From positions 186,001-250,000 of the forward strand of contig NZ_CP023406.1 in the NCBI RefSeq assembly GCF_002327105.1: a stretch of 64,000 nucleotides of DNA, in the 5' to 3' direction. Below the pieces are notes generated by a model. That model was not told the DNA's origin and did no database searches. It was given only the letters and a program-made list of their open reading frames with translations. The position numbers and the translations under genes are program-made. The stretch's first letter is position 1; each line of letters starts with the position of its first letter. Shown one piece after another: positions 54,433-63,634 of this stretch. The DNA comes from Luteimonas chenhongjianii (GTDB lineage: Bacteria; Pseudomonadota; Gammaproteobacteria; Xanthomonadales; Xanthomonadaceae).

Positions 54433-55409
54433 CCGCGTCCGTCCCGGATGGTGGGCGGGCACCGGTCGCACGCGGCGCCAGTGCCTTCGCCCCGGCCAGC
54501 GTCGGCAACATCGGGGTCGGCTTCGATGTGCTGGGCCACGTGATTGACGGGCCGCGCGACATTGCCCACGTGCGCCGCATCGCCGAGCGCGAAGTGCGCA
54601 TCGAAGCGATCGGCGGCGCTGTCGCCGGCGCGGACCGCCTGCCGCTGGCCGCCAGCGACAACACCGCCGGTCGCGCGCTGCAATCGATGTGCGAGGCGCT
54701 GTCGCTGCCGTTCGGCTTCGCGCTGACGCTCGAGAAGGGCATTCCGCTCGGCTCGGGGCTGGGCGGATCGGCGGCGTCATGCGTGGCGGCGCTGGTGGCG
54801 GCCAACGCCCTGCTCGATGCGCCACTCACGCGCGCGGCGCTGTATCCGTTCGCGCTCGATGGCGAATCGGTCGCATCCGGCGCGCGGCATGGCGACAACG
54901 TCGCGCCGATGCTGCTCGGCGGCATCACCCTCTCCACGCCCGAGCAGGCGATCGCGCTCGACGTACCCGCCTGGCTGCACGCGGTGGTGGTGCACCCGGA
55001 CCAGACCCTGGAGACGCGACGCTCGCGGGCCGTGCTGGGCGCGCCCTACGGTCTCGGCGACGTGGTCGCGCATTCGGCGCACCTGGCGTTGTTCCTGACC
55101 GGGCTGCAGCGCGGCGACGCGGCGCTGATCCGTGCGGGCCTGCGCGATGTCCTGGTCGAGCCGCGGCGTGCCCCGCTGATTCCCGGCTTCGAGGCGGTCA
55201 AGCGCGCGGCGCTCGAGCACGGCGCGCTGGGCGCGAGCATTTCCGGCGGCGGGCCGAGCGTGTTCGCGTGGTTCGAATCCCGCGCCGCTGCGGAGCGCGC
55301 GGCGCCGGCGATGCGCGCCGGCTTCGCCATGGCCGGCTTCGACGCCCGCGCCTACGTGTCGCCCGTCGCCGGGCAGCGCGCGGAACTGCTGCAGGCACCA
55401 CCGGCATGA
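54429..55409 (+). CDS. thrB: Homoserine kinase
   Basis: This 326-residue GHMP kinase has [14 protein letters not shown] at the N-terminus, the ATP-binding [15 protein letters not shown] and the late [13 protein letters not shown]. It phosphorylates homoserine to O-phosphohomoserine. Start and stop overlap thrA and thrC respectively by ATGA, so the three proteins are translationally coupled. Confidence 0.96.
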   Translation: MTASVPDGGRAPVARGASAFAPASVGNIGVGFDVLGHVIDGPRDIAHVRRIAEREVRIEAIGGAVAGADRLPLAASDNTAGRALQSMCEALSLPFGFALTLEKGIPLGSGLGGSAASCVAALVAANALLDAPLTRAALYPFALDGESVASGARHGDNVAPMLLGGITLSTPEQAIALDVPAWLHAVVVHPDQTLETRRSRAVLGAPYGLGDVVAHSAHLALFLTGLQRGDAALIRAGLRDVLVEPRRAPLIPGFEAVKRAALEHGALGASISGGGPSVFAWFESRAAAERAAPAMRAGFAMAGFDARAYVSPVAGQRAELLQAPPA

Positions 55410-56695
55410 AGTTCGTCAGTACCCGCGGCCAGGCGCCGGCCGTGGACATCGACGCGGCGCTGGTGGCCGGCCTCGCGCCCGATGGCGGCCTGTATGTCCC
55501 GGACACGATTCCAGCCGCCGATCTGGCCCGCCCGCGCGACTCGCTCGCCGACACCGCGTTGGCGACCCTGGCGCCCTGGTTCGCCGGCTCGAGGATCCAG
55601 TCGCACCTGCCGGGCCTGTGCGCGGATGCCTTCGCCTGGCCTGCGCCGCTGCGTGCGCTCGCGGGCGATGGCGATCATCTGCTCGAACTCTTCCACGGCC
55701 CCACTGCGGCCTTCAAGGACTACGCAGCCAGGTTCCTTGCCGGCGCGCTGTCCGCGCTGCGCACGCCGCACGCGGCCGACAGCACGATCCTCGTCGCCAC
55801 CTCGGGCGACACCGGCGCTGCAGTCGCCTCGGCCTTCCATCGCCGCCCCGGCTTCGCGGTCGTGATCCTCTATCCCGAAGGACGCGTGTCGCCGCGCCAG
55901 GCGCACGGCCTCGAGTGCTGGGGCGACAACGTGCGCGCATTCCGCATCGACGGCAGTTTTGACGACTGCCAGCGGCTGGCCAAGGACGCCCTGTCGGATG
56001 CGGACCTGCGCGCCCGCAGGCCGCTGACCACTGCGAACAGCATCAGCCTCGGGCGCCTGCTGCCGCAGGCGGCCTATTACGCACACGCGGCCGCGCACCA
56101 TTACGCAGCCCATGCCCGACCGCTGAACGTCATCGTGCCCACCGGCAATCTGGGCAACGCTTGCGCGGCCTTCATCGCGCGCGCGATGGGCGCGCCGCTG
56201 GGCGAGATCCGCCTGGCCTGCAATGCCAACGACACTCTCCCGCGGTTCTTCGGCGGTGCCGGCTACCTGCCGCAGCCGACGCGCGCCACGCTTGCCAATG
56301 CGATGGACGTGGGCGCGCCGAGCAACTTCGAGCGCCTGCGCCACTGGCATGGCGACGATGTCGCGCTCCGCGGCGCGTTCGTGGCCCGCTCGGTCGACGA
56401 TGCCGCCATCCGCGCGACGATCCGCAACGCGGAAGCGCGGCACGGCATCGTGCCCTGTCCGCACACTGCCGCCGGCCTGCATCTCCTCGAGGCCTTGCGC
56501 GCCGACGGCGACCGGCGCGACTGGGCGGTCGTGGCGACCGCGCACCCGGCGAAGTTCGATGCCATCGTCGAGCCGCTCGTCGGGCATGCCGTGCCGGTGC
56601 CACCCGCCCTGGCTGCGTGTCTGGCGCGGCCGGCACAGGGGGTCCGCCTCGGACGTGAACCAGACGCGCTGCGCCGGATGCTCCTCGACGCCTGA
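55406..56695 (+). CDS. thrC: Threonine synthase
   Basis: This 429-residue PLP enzyme has [20 protein letters not shown] with the PLP-binding Lys104, [15 protein letters not shown], the phosphate-binding [13 protein letters not shown] and a late ATAHPAKF. It converts O-phosphohomoserine to threonine and ends the thr operon. A bidirectional terminator follows. Confidence 0.96.
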   Translation: MKFVSTRGQAPAVDIDAALVAGLAPDGGLYVPDTIPAADLARPRDSLADTALATLAPWFAGSRIQSHLPGLCADAFAWPAPLRALAGDGDHLLELFHGPTAAFKDYAARFLAGALSALRTPHAADSTILVATSGDTGAAVASAFHRRPGFAVVILYPEGRVSPRQAHGLECWGDNVRAFRIDGSFDDCQRLAKDALSDADLRARRPLTTANSISLGRLLPQAAYYAHAAAHHYAAHARPLNVIVPTGNLGNACAAFIARAMGAPLGEIRLACNANDTLPRFFGGAGYLPQPTRATLANAMDVGAPSNFERLRHWHGDDVALRGAFVARSVDDAAIRATIRNAEARHGIVPCPHTAAGLHLLEALRADGDRRDWAVVATAHPAKFDAIVEPLVGHAVPVPPALAACLARPAQGVRLGREPDALRRMLLDA

Positions 56696-56756
56696 ATCCA
56701 TGGCGACTCGCCGCGATTGCGAGCGCGCCAGGCAGGTCGCGCCGACCCCGCCGCGG

Positions 56757-56790
56757 GCAAAAAAAAGGCCTCCCGGCAGGGAGGCCTTTT
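56757..56790. terminator. Bidirectional rho-independent terminator between thrC and the BON gene
   Basis: A-run, GGCCTCCC-GGCA-GGGAGGCC, then TTTT. It lies 62 bases after thrC and 17 bases after the stop of the minus-strand BON gene. Confidence 0.88.
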
Positions 56791-56806
56791 CAACACACCA
56801 GGCGCG

Positions 56807-57556
56807 TCAGTTGTTGCCGGCGCTGCGGTTGCCGTTCTTGCCGACCTTCAGCTGGCTGGTATCGACGCGCTGCACACCTTCGATATCGCGCGCGATGGCA
56901 GTCGCCCGCTCGATCTGGCCGCGGTTGTCGACATCGCCCGACAGGCTGACGATCCCGTTGGCGGTCTCGACACTGATGTCGAGGCCAGACACGTCGCTGC
57001 TCGCGAGAAGATCGGCCTTCACCTTGGTGGTGATCCAGGTGTCGGAGACCGGCTGGTTGGATTCGGTGTTCGCCGCCACGGTGCGGTCCTTGCGATCGTT
57101 GTCCGCATTGCGGTCGCCGCGGTCCCTGTGGTCGTTGCGATCCGCTGCAGCGCCGGTGTTGCGGTCGCCATCGGCGTTCGTGGCGCGGCGATCGGCGGCG
57201 CGGTCGCGCGAGGCGTTGACGGCCAGCTGCTTGGTATCGACGGCGCGCACGCCTTCGATATCACGGGCGATCGCGGTTGCGCGATCGATCTGGTCGCGGC
57301 TGTCGACATCGCCCGACAGGCTTACCGTGCCGTTCGCCGTTTCCACGGTGATGTCGAGTCCGGACACGTCGCCGTCGGCAAGCAGAGCGGCCTTGACCTT
57401 GGTCGTGATCCAGGTGTCCGACATCGGCTGGTTGGATTCGGTCTGCGCGGCGGTGGTGCGGTCGGAACGATCGGCCTGCTGGGCCATTGCAGCGCCCGCG
57501 AACATCATCGAACCCGCAATCGCGGCGGCCAGAATGGTCTTGCGCATCGTCTTCAT
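56807..57556 (-). CDS. Exported protein with two BON domains
   Basis: This 249-residue protein has a signal peptide (to about residue 26, GAAMAQQ). Two near-identical BON domains follow: SDTWITTKVKAALLADGDVSGLDITVETANGTVSLSG.. at about 45-115 and a second copy at about 170-240. The linker of about 55 residues is rich in Asp, Arg and Asn (DRNDHRDRGDRNADNDRKDR). BON domains bind phospholipid or peptidoglycan-associated surfaces in the periplasm, as in OsmY. The two copies probably come from an internal duplication. It is divergent from topoisomerase IB. Confidence 0.9.
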   Translation of the reverse strand: MKTMRKTILAAAIAGSMMFAGAAMAQQADRSDRTTAAQTESNQPMSDTWITTKVKAALLADGDVSGLDITVETANGTVSLSGDVDSRDQIDRATAIARDIEGVRAVDTKQLAVNASRDRAADRRATNADGDRNTGAAADRNDHRDRGDRNADNDRKDRTVAANTESNQPVSDTWITTKVKADLLASSDVSGLDISVETANGIVSLSGDVDNRGQIERATAIARDIEGVQRVDTSQLKVGKNGNRSAGNN

Positions 57557-57672
57557 GGCGATACTCCTGATTGGGTGTGCAGCGAGTGTGGGAAGCGACT
57601 CGTGCCCGCGGGGTGAAGCGCGCAGCGTCCTGTTCACAATCCACTGATCGAGCGGTTGCTATCCAGCCGCTG

Positions 57673-58776
57673 ATGAAATCCACGGCCGGCATGGCGGGCG
57701 CCCAGCCCGATCACCAGAATGTCCTCGCCGCGCGCGAGGCCGGACTGCGCTGGGTCTGCGACGACCAGCCGGGGCTCAGTCGCCATCGCGCCGGCAAGGG
57801 CTTCTGCTACCGCGATGCCGATGGCCGGGTCGTGCGCGATGGCGCCACGCTCGAGCGGGTGCGCAGGCTGGCGATTCCGCCGGCATATCGCGACGTCTGG
57901 ATCTGCACGCTCGCCAACGGCCACCTGCAGGCCACGGCGCGCGATGCGCGCGGGCGCAAGCAGTACCGCTATCACCCAGACTGGAGCGAGGTGCGGGGGC
58001 ACGGCAAGTTCGACCGCATCGTTGCCTTCGGCACCGCGCTGCCGCGACTGCGCCGTGCGCTGGGCCGTGACCTGAGGTTGCCGGATCTGCAGCGCGACAA
58101 GGTGCTGGCAATCGTCGTGTCGCTGATGGCGCAGACCTTCGTTCGTGTGGGCAACGACAGCTACACCCGCAGTAACGGCTCATACGGCCTGACCACATTG
58201 CGCAACCGTCATTTCAAGCCGCTCGGCGCAGGTCGTGCACTGCTGCGGTTCCGCGGCAAGAGCGGCCAGGAACAGGAGATCGAACTCGACGACGCGAAAC
58301 TGACCGCGCTGGTACGCAAGGTGCAGCAGCTGCCCGGGCAATCGCTGTTCCAGTACATCGGGGATGACGGAGAACGGCACGGCATCGATTCGGGCATGGT
58401 CAACGACTACCTGCGCGAGACGATGGGTGGCGCGTTCACGGCCAAGGACTTCCGCACCTGGGGCGGCACGCTGATGGCATTCCGGCGCTTCGCTTCAATG
58501 CCCCTGCCGGAAGACGGCAACGGCGGCGCGCCGAGCGAGCGCGCGCTGGCCACCCAGGAGAAGATCGTGATCGCCGACGTCGCCGATGCACTCGGCAACA
58601 CGGTCGCGGTCTGTCGCAAGGCCTACATCGATCCGGTGCTGTACGCGGCCTGGCGCGACGGCGGCCTGCAGCGCGCTGCAGGCAATGCGCGCGGCGAACG
58701 CCAGTGGGAAGCCGCGGCGCTGAAGCTGTTGCGGCAGCGGCACCGCAGGCGCCCAGCGAAATCGTTGTCAAAGTAA
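57673..58776 (+). CDS. DNA topoisomerase IB
   Basis: This 367-residue enzyme belongs to the bacterial type IB topoisomerases. It shows GKGFCYRDADGRVV, the nearby RRLAIPPAYRDVWICT, TFVRVGNDSYTRSNGSYGLTTLRNRH (catalytic Arg), FRTWGGTLMAFR (second Arg) and VCRKAYIDP with the catalytic Tyr in the AYIDP segment. It relaxes supercoils by forming a 3' phosphotyrosyl link. ATG 57673 is chosen; an ATG at 57691 is possible. Confidence 0.93.
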   Translation: MKSTAGMAGAQPDHQNVLAAREAGLRWVCDDQPGLSRHRAGKGFCYRDADGRVVRDGATLERVRRLAIPPAYRDVWICTLANGHLQATARDARGRKQYRYHPDWSEVRGHGKFDRIVAFGTALPRLRRALGRDLRLPDLQRDKVLAIVVSLMAQTFVRVGNDSYTRSNGSYGLTTLRNRHFKPLGAGRALLRFRGKSGQEQEIELDDAKLTALVRKVQQLPGQSLFQYIGDDGERHGIDSGMVNDYLRETMGGAFTAKDFRTWGGTLMAFRRFASMPLPEDGNGGAPSERALATQEKIVIADVADALGNTVAVCRKAYIDPVLYAAWRDGGLQRAAGNARGERQWEAAALKLLRQRHRRRPAKSLSK

Positions 58777-58815
58777 CTGTTGACGCACTGCGCGAGCCCG
58801 TGCTTTTCTCGACCC

Positions 58816-58965
58816 ATGACGCAGCGCAGCAGCCACCCGCAGACCGCAATTTCCGCCCGCCCTGGCGCGCGTGACACGCGCCTGCCGCTCGCGCTCACCT
58901 CGGCCCTTCTCCTTCTCGTACTCCTTATTACCGTCCAGTCCGGCGCGGGGATGGGGTTCGTGTAG
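58816..58965 (+). CDS. Branched-chain amino-acid leader peptide
   Basis: A 49-residue peptide starts MTQRSSHPQ and ends in LTSALLLLVLLITVQSGAGMGFV, with a dense run of Leu, Val and Ile codons at about 58891-58938. The terminator about 30 bases after its stop completes an attenuator: when charged tRNAs for Leu, Val or Ile are scarce, the ribosome stalls in this run and the terminator is avoided. An ATG at 58780 would make a longer version. It should regulate ilvC-ilvG-ilvM-ilvE-leuA. Confidence 0.82.
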   Translation: MTQRSSHPQTAISARPGARDTRLPLALTSALLLLVLLITVQSGAGMGFV

Positions 58966-58996
58966 CGAATACGAAACCCAAGGTCGAAAGAACCTG

Positions 58997-59028
58997 AACC
59001 CCGTGCCGAGAGGCACGGGGTTTTTGTT
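58997..59028 (+). terminator. Attenuator terminator upstream of ilvC
   Basis: AACCCCGTGCC-GAGA-GGCACGGGGTT followed by TTTGTTTG. It is preceded by a competing hairpin at 58954-58979, giving the usual paired structures of an attenuator. Confidence 0.85.
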
Positions 59029-59295
59029 TGCCCGGCCCTCGCAAGACCGCACCGAACGCGAGCCCGCCATGTCCGCCAGCCACTGCCCCGATCACGCCAC
59101 CCACCGGACCCGCCTTCGAGCGCGGCATTGCGCCGGCCGCGAATGCGCGCGCCAGCGGGGGCTCCGCCAACGCCTCGCCTTCACCAGCCGGACGAAGCCG
59201 GACATCGCGATCGCCCGCCAGCGAGCCGCAGCTCCCACCGCAGCGGATCGCCTGCAACAGCGCCTCTTCCCACCCCTGATCGGACATCAACGCCC

Positions 59296-60330
59296 ATGAC
59301 CAGCAACGGCAAACCCTCCATCGCCATCGTCGGCTACGGCAGCCAGGGCCGCGCGCATGCGCTGAACCTGCGTGACTCCGGCTTCGACGTCACCGTGGGG
59401 CTGCGGCCCGGCGGACCGACCGACCACAAGGCCAGGGCCGACGGCTTCGTTCCGAGACCGCCGGCAGATGCGGTCGCCGCCGCCGACCTGGTCGCCGTGC
59501 TCACCCCCGACATGGTGCAGCGGCAGTTGTATGCGGACGTGCTGGCCCCGCACATGAAACAGGGCGCCTGCCTGCTGTTCGCGCACGGCCTCAATGTGCA
59601 CTTCGACATGATCGCCCCGCGCGCGGACCTGGACGTGGTGCTGGTCGCGCCCAAGGGCCCCGGCGCACTGGTACGCCGCGAATACGAGATCGGCCGCGGC
59701 GTACCTTGCATCTATGCCGTGCACCAGGATCCCACTGGCCGGGCCGAGCAGCTGGCACTGGTCTATGCCACGGGCCTTGGCGGCGCGCGCGCCAACATCA
59801 TCAGGACCACGTTCAAGGAAGAGACCGAGACCGATCTGTTCGGCGAGCAGGCGGTGTTGTGCGGCGGTGCGTCGTCGCTTGTGCAGGCCGGGTTCGAGAC
59901 GCTGGTCGAGGCCGGCTACCAACCCGAGATCGCGTATTACGAAGTGCTGCACGAACTGAAGCTGATCGTCGACCTGTTCTACGAGGGCGGCATCACCCGG
60001 ATGCTGGAGTTCGTGTCCGAGACCGCGCAGTACGGCGACTACGTCAGTGGTCCGCGGATCATCGACGCCAGCGTCAAGGCGCGCATGAAGGAGGTGCTGA
60101 GCGACATCCAGGACGGCACCTTCACCCGCAACTGGGTCGCCGAGCATGCAGCCGGCCTGCCGAACTACCGGCGCCTGCGGCAGGCGGATCTGGACCATCC
60201 GATCGAGCAGGTCGGCCGGGCGCTCCGGGAGAAGATGGTGTGGCTGCAGGACGCGTCCGGCGCTGCTGCGACAAGGCCGGCAGCGCAGGCGCACACCCCC
60301 GCCGAAGACCTGCGGCCAGAGGCCGCCTGA
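59296..60330 (+). CDS. ilvC: Ketol-acid reductoisomerase
   Basis: This 344-residue class I enzyme has the NADPH fold start [45 protein letters not shown] and a metal-binding C-domain with [19 protein letters not shown] and ISDTAQYGDY-like. It reduces acetolactate or acetohydroxybutyrate to dihydroxy acids in valine and isoleucine synthesis. The stop overlaps the start of ilvG (TGATG). The C-terminal tail of about 25 residues is Ala/Pro-rich. Confidence 0.96.
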   Translation: MTSNGKPSIAIVGYGSQGRAHALNLRDSGFDVTVGLRPGGPTDHKARADGFVPRPPADAVAAADLVAVLTPDMVQRQLYADVLAPHMKQGACLLFAHGLNVHFDMIAPRADLDVVLVAPKGPGALVRREYEIGRGVPCIYAVHQDPTGRAEQLALVYATGLGGARANIIRTTFKEETETDLFGEQAVLCGGASSLVQAGFETLVEAGYQPEIAYYEVLHELKLIVDLFYEGGITRMLEFVSETAQYGDYVSGPRIIDASVKARMKEVLSDIQDGTFTRNWVAEHAAGLPNYRRLRQADLDHPIEQVGRALREKMVWLQDASGAAATRPAAQAHTPAEDLRPEAA

Positions 60331-62102
60331 TGAACGGCGCCCGCTGGCTGGTGCACGCGCTGGAAGCCGAGGGGGTCGGGACGATCTTCGGCTATCCGGG
60401 CGGCGCGATCATGCCGTTCTACGACGCGCTGCACGGCGCGGCGCTCAGGCACGTGCTGGTTCGCCACGAGCAGGGCGCGGCGTTCGCAGCGAACGGCTTC
60501 GCGCGAGCCGGCGGGCGCGTCGGTGTCTGCGTGGCGACCTCCGGCCCGGGCGCCGCGAACCTGATCACCGGCATTGCCGATGCGATGCTCGATTCGGTAC
60601 CGATGGTGATCATCACCGGCCAGGTGGCAACGCCGCTGATGGGCACGGACGCCTTCCAGGAGCTCGACGTGTTCGGCATGACCCTGCCGATCGTCAAGCA
60701 CAGCTTTCTCGTGCGCCATGTCGACCAACTGCCCGACGTTGTCGCCGAAGCATTCCGCCTCGCGCGCTCCGGGCGTCCAGGTCCGGTGCTGATCGATCTG
60801 CCCAAGGACGTGCAGACCGGCGATGCCACGCACCTGCGCGCGCACGTGCCCGGGCAGGTGGACACGATGCCGCCCTGCGCGGACCACGCCCTGCATCAGG
60901 CCGCCGCGCTGATCTCCCAGGCTCAGCGGCCGGTGGTCTACGGCGGCGGCGGCATCATCCTGGGCGATGCGCTGGAGGCATTCCGCGAGTTCGCCGATCT
61001 GACCCGGATCCCGACCGTGCTGACGCTGCGCGCACTGGGCGCGCTCCCGTCGGCGCATCCGGCGAATCTGGGCATGCTGGGCATGCACGGCACACGCGCG
61101 GCGAACCTGGCGGTGCAGGAATCGGATCTGCTGATCGTCGTCGGGGCGCGCTTCGACGATCGGGCGACCGGCAAGCTGGCCGAATTCGCACCGCTGGCGC
61201 GCATCGTGCATCTGGATGGCGACGGCTGCGAGGTCGGCAAGCTGCGCGCGGCGGATGTGCCGGTGTGCGGCGACCTGACGACGAGCCTGTCGCGCCTGGG
61301 CGCACCTTGCGCGGCGCAGATGCGGGGCCGGCACGCCGCGGCGCGCAGCGCGTGGTGCGAGCTGTGCGCGCAGCGCCGCGAAACCTTCGCCGCGCGCTAC
61401 GACGCGCCGGGCGACAAGGTCTTTGCCCCGGCGCTGCTCAAGCGCATGAGCGAGCTGGCACCCGACGCGACCGTCGCCTGCGATGTCGGCCAGCACCAGA
61501 TGTGGGTCGCGCAGCACTGGCGCTTCGACCATCCGCGCAAACACCTCACCAGCGGCGCGCTCGGCGCGATGGGCTTCGGCCTGCCGGCTGCGATCGGCGC
61601 GCAGATCGAAGACCCGTCGCGGCGCGTGATCTGCGTCAGCGGCGACGGTTCGTTCCTGATGAACGTGCAGGAGCTGGCCACGCTGAAGCGTTACGGCGTG
61701 CCGGTGAAGATCATCCTGCTCGACAACCAGGCGCTGGGCATGGTGCGCCAGTGGCAGGAGCTGTTCTTCCAGCGCCGCTATTCGGAAGTGGACCTGTCCG
61801 ACAACCCGGACTTTGCCGAGGTCGCGCGCGCATTCGGCATCCAGGCGCTCTCGGTAGACAAGGCTGCCGATGTCGAGTCCGCACTGCTCGCGTTGCTTGC
61901 AGCCGACGGCCCGGCCCTGCTGCACGTCGCCATCGACACCGCCGCCAACGTCTGGCCGCTGGTACCGCCCAACCACAACAACGCGCAGATGCTCGATGCC
62001 GACGAAATCACTTCGCTCGATGTCGGCACATCCGTCGCGCCTGTATCCGAACCCGTAGTCACCACGCCATCCGAGGAGTCGAGCCATGCATTACCAGTGT
62101 GA
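60330..62102 (+). CDS. ilvG: Acetolactate synthase large subunit
   Basis: This 590-residue TPP enzyme shows FGYPGGAIMPFYDAL, the catalytic Glu in RHEQGAAFAANGFARA, PVLIDLPKDVQ, GARFDDRATGKL and the TPP/Mg motif GDGSFLMNVQELATLKRYGVPVKIILLDNQALGMV. It makes acetolactate or acetohydroxybutyrate. Start overlaps ilvC; the end overlaps ilvM. IlvG and IlvB cannot be told apart with certainty; the 78-residue ACT partner next to it favours IlvG-IlvM. Confidence 0.93.
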   Translation: MNGARWLVHALEAEGVGTIFGYPGGAIMPFYDALHGAALRHVLVRHEQGAAFAANGFARAGGRVGVCVATSGPGAANLITGIADAMLDSVPMVIITGQVATPLMGTDAFQELDVFGMTLPIVKHSFLVRHVDQLPDVVAEAFRLARSGRPGPVLIDLPKDVQTGDATHLRAHVPGQVDTMPPCADHALHQAAALISQAQRPVVYGGGGIILGDALEAFREFADLTRIPTVLTLRALGALPSAHPANLGMLGMHGTRAANLAVQESDLLIVVGARFDDRATGKLAEFAPLARIVHLDGDGCEVGKLRAADVPVCGDLTTSLSRLGAPCAAQMRGRHAAARSAWCELCAQRRETFAARYDAPGDKVFAPALLKRMSELAPDATVACDVGQHQMWVAQHWRFDHPRKHLTSGALGAMGFGLPAAIGAQIEDPSRRVICVSGDGSFLMNVQELATLKRYGVPVKIILLDNQALGMVRQWQELFFQRRYSEVDLSDNPDFAEVARAFGIQALSVDKAADVESALLALLAADGPALLHVAIDTAANVWPLVPPNHNNAQMLDADEITSLDVGTSVAPVSEPVVTTPSEESSHALPV

Positions 62103-62322
62103 GATGACCCTGCGCCGCGCCGAAGGCGCGCTGGTGCGCGTGCTCGGCACGACCGAGCGCCGCGGCTTCCGCCCGGTCTCGTTCGAGGGCGACACGCACG
62201 GTCACAGCGAGCACTGGAAGCTGCGCATGACCGTCGAGGGCGACCGCCCCGCGGGCAGCTTGCAGGGCCAGCTGGCCAAGCTCTACGACTGCGTCTCGGT
62301 GGAGGTGTCGCAGTGTCGTTGA
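62086..62322 (+). CDS. ilvM: Acetolactate synthase small subunit, ACT-domain type
   Basis: This 78-residue protein is a single ACT domain (MHYQCEMTLRRAEGALVRVLGTTERRGF..; later LQGQLAKLYDCVSVEV), the size of E. coli IlvM. It stabilises and regulates the large subunit. The frame overlaps ilvG by 17 bases and ilvE by 10 bases. Confidence 0.9.
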   Translation: MHYQCEMTLRRAEGALVRVLGTTERRGFRPVSFEGDTHGHSEHWKLRMTVEGDRPAGSLQGQLAKLYDCVSVEVSQCR

Positions 62323-63242
62323 ACGCCACTGCCGAAGCTGCGCAGGCGCCGCCGCCATCGATCGCGGAGCCGGCGGTACCCGCGCGTCCACAGGTCTGGT
62401 TCGACGGCGTGCTGTGCGATATCGATGCGCTGCAGGCCGGCCTGACCACGCATGCGATGCACTACGGCAGCGGCGTGTTCGAAGGCATCCGCAGCTACGC
62501 GACCGCCGATGGCGCCGCGGTGTTCCGCCTGCCCGAGCACATGGCGCGCATGCGCGAAGGCGCGGCGCTGCTGGGCATGCGCTTCGATCCCGCGCAGGCC
62601 ACCGACGCGGTACTGGCAACGCTGCGCGCCAACCGGCATCGCGATGCGTATATCCGCCCGTTGACGTGGTTCGGCGAAGGCGGCTTCGGCCTGGATGTCG
62701 AGGGCCACGCCGAACACCTGATGGTCGCGACCACCTCGACCCGGGTGCACCTTGGCGGCACCCGCGCGCGACTGGGCATCAGCACGTGGCGGCGCAATCC
62801 CGCCGACTCGCTGCCGCCGCTGAAGCTGTGCGGCGCCTACGTCAACTCCATCCTGGCCAAGCGCGAGAGCAGGTCGCGTGGATTCGACGAGGCGCTGTTC
62901 ACCGATGCCGACGGCTTCGTCGTCGAATGCACGGGCGCCAACGTCTTCATCGTCAGGGCAGGCCGCGTCACCGCGGTCCAGCACCGCGACGCGCTGCCCG
63001 GCATCACCCGCGACACCCTCATCCGCCTGAGCGGCGCGGAGTCGCGCACAGTCACCCTCGAGGAGCTGTTCGACGCCGACGAAGTGTTCGCCTGTGGCAC
63101 CGCCGCCGAAGTCGCGCCGGTGCACGGCGTCGAAGGTCGCAGCTATGGCGACAACCCGGTGACCCGCGAACTGGCCGCGTTGTATGCGCGCGTCGTACGC
63201 GGTGAAGCCGAGGCTGCGCGCGGCTGGCTGACGGCGGTCTGA
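62313..63242 (+). CDS. ilvE: Branched-chain amino-acid aminotransferase
   Basis: This 309-residue class IV PLP transaminase has MHYGSGVFEGIRSY, FRLPEHMARM, IRPLTWFGEGG, the PLP Lys in YVNSILAKRES, GFDEALFTDADGFVVECTGANVFIV and FACGTAAEVAPV. It transfers amino groups to the keto acids of Leu, Val and Ile. It starts at GTG 62313 inside ilvM. Confidence 0.93.
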   Translation: MSLNATAEAAQAPPPSIAEPAVPARPQVWFDGVLCDIDALQAGLTTHAMHYGSGVFEGIRSYATADGAAVFRLPEHMARMREGAALLGMRFDPAQATDAVLATLRANRHRDAYIRPLTWFGEGGFGLDVEGHAEHLMVATTSTRVHLGGTRARLGISTWRRNPADSLPPLKLCGAYVNSILAKRESRSRGFDEALFTDADGFVVECTGANVFIVRAGRVTAVQHRDALPGITRDTLIRLSGAESRTVTLEELFDADEVFACGTAAEVAPVHGVEGRSYGDNPVTRELAALYARVVRGEAEAARGWLTAV

Positions 63243-63244
63243 GC

Positions 63245-63634
63245 ATGAGCCGATCCGACGCAGGCCATGCCCCGCAAACGAATGCCGGTGATGCGCCGGC
63301 CGGGCGTTTGCGGCTGCGCCAGCTGGCCGCAGGCCGCGCCGGCGGCAGGCGCAGGATCGCGTTCGGCAACCCTGGCGCAGGCTTGCTGACGTGGCTTCGG
63401 TCGAACGTGCATCCAGGCCCACTGCAGTGGCCGCGTCGCTCCCCGCGCGCCACCGCGGCCGGGACGGCGGCACTCGCGCCGCTCGCGTCCGCCGCGCGCG
63501 CGGCGACCCCGCGACGCCGCAACGACCTCGCTGCACGCGCGCCGCCCGGGGGCGGCGAACCGCGACTTCGACCCGCGCCTTGTCCCCGCGCCGCATGCCC
63601 GCCACACGCACTTTCCAGGGAACTCCCCGCATGA
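63245..63634 (+). CDS. Unrecognised 129-residue frame between ilvE and leuA
   Basis: This open frame starts at ATG 63245, two bases after the ilvE stop, and its stop overlaps the leuA start (ATGA, 63631-63634). The protein is unusually rich in Arg, Ala, Pro and Gly, with no domain I recognise. Related operons carry another gene here (for example ilvA), so it may be a decayed remnant, a small real protein, or chance in GC-rich spacer. The coupling at both ends is the only positive evidence. Confidence 0.3.
   Translation: MSRSDAGHAPQTNAGDAPAGRLRLRQLAAGRAGGRRRIAFGNPGAGLLTWLRSNVHPGPLQWPRRSPRATAAGTAALAPLASAARAATPRRRNDLAARAPPGGGEPRLRPAPCPRAACPPHALSRELPA

Larger units (their letters stand above)
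58777..59295 (+). other. 519-base leader region of the ilv-leu operon
   Basis: The gap holds a leader peptide (58816-58965), a hairpin at 58954-58979 with GGGTTCGT pairing to ACGAAACCC, and a terminator at 58997-59028. The last 260 bases before ilvC carry no gene I can support. The promoter must lie before 58816. Confidence 0.7.

Noticed and set aside
51790..54825. Long minus-strand frame opposite thrA
   Set aside because: thrA is certain; the opposite frame is Arg/Ala/Gln-rich and lacks family features.
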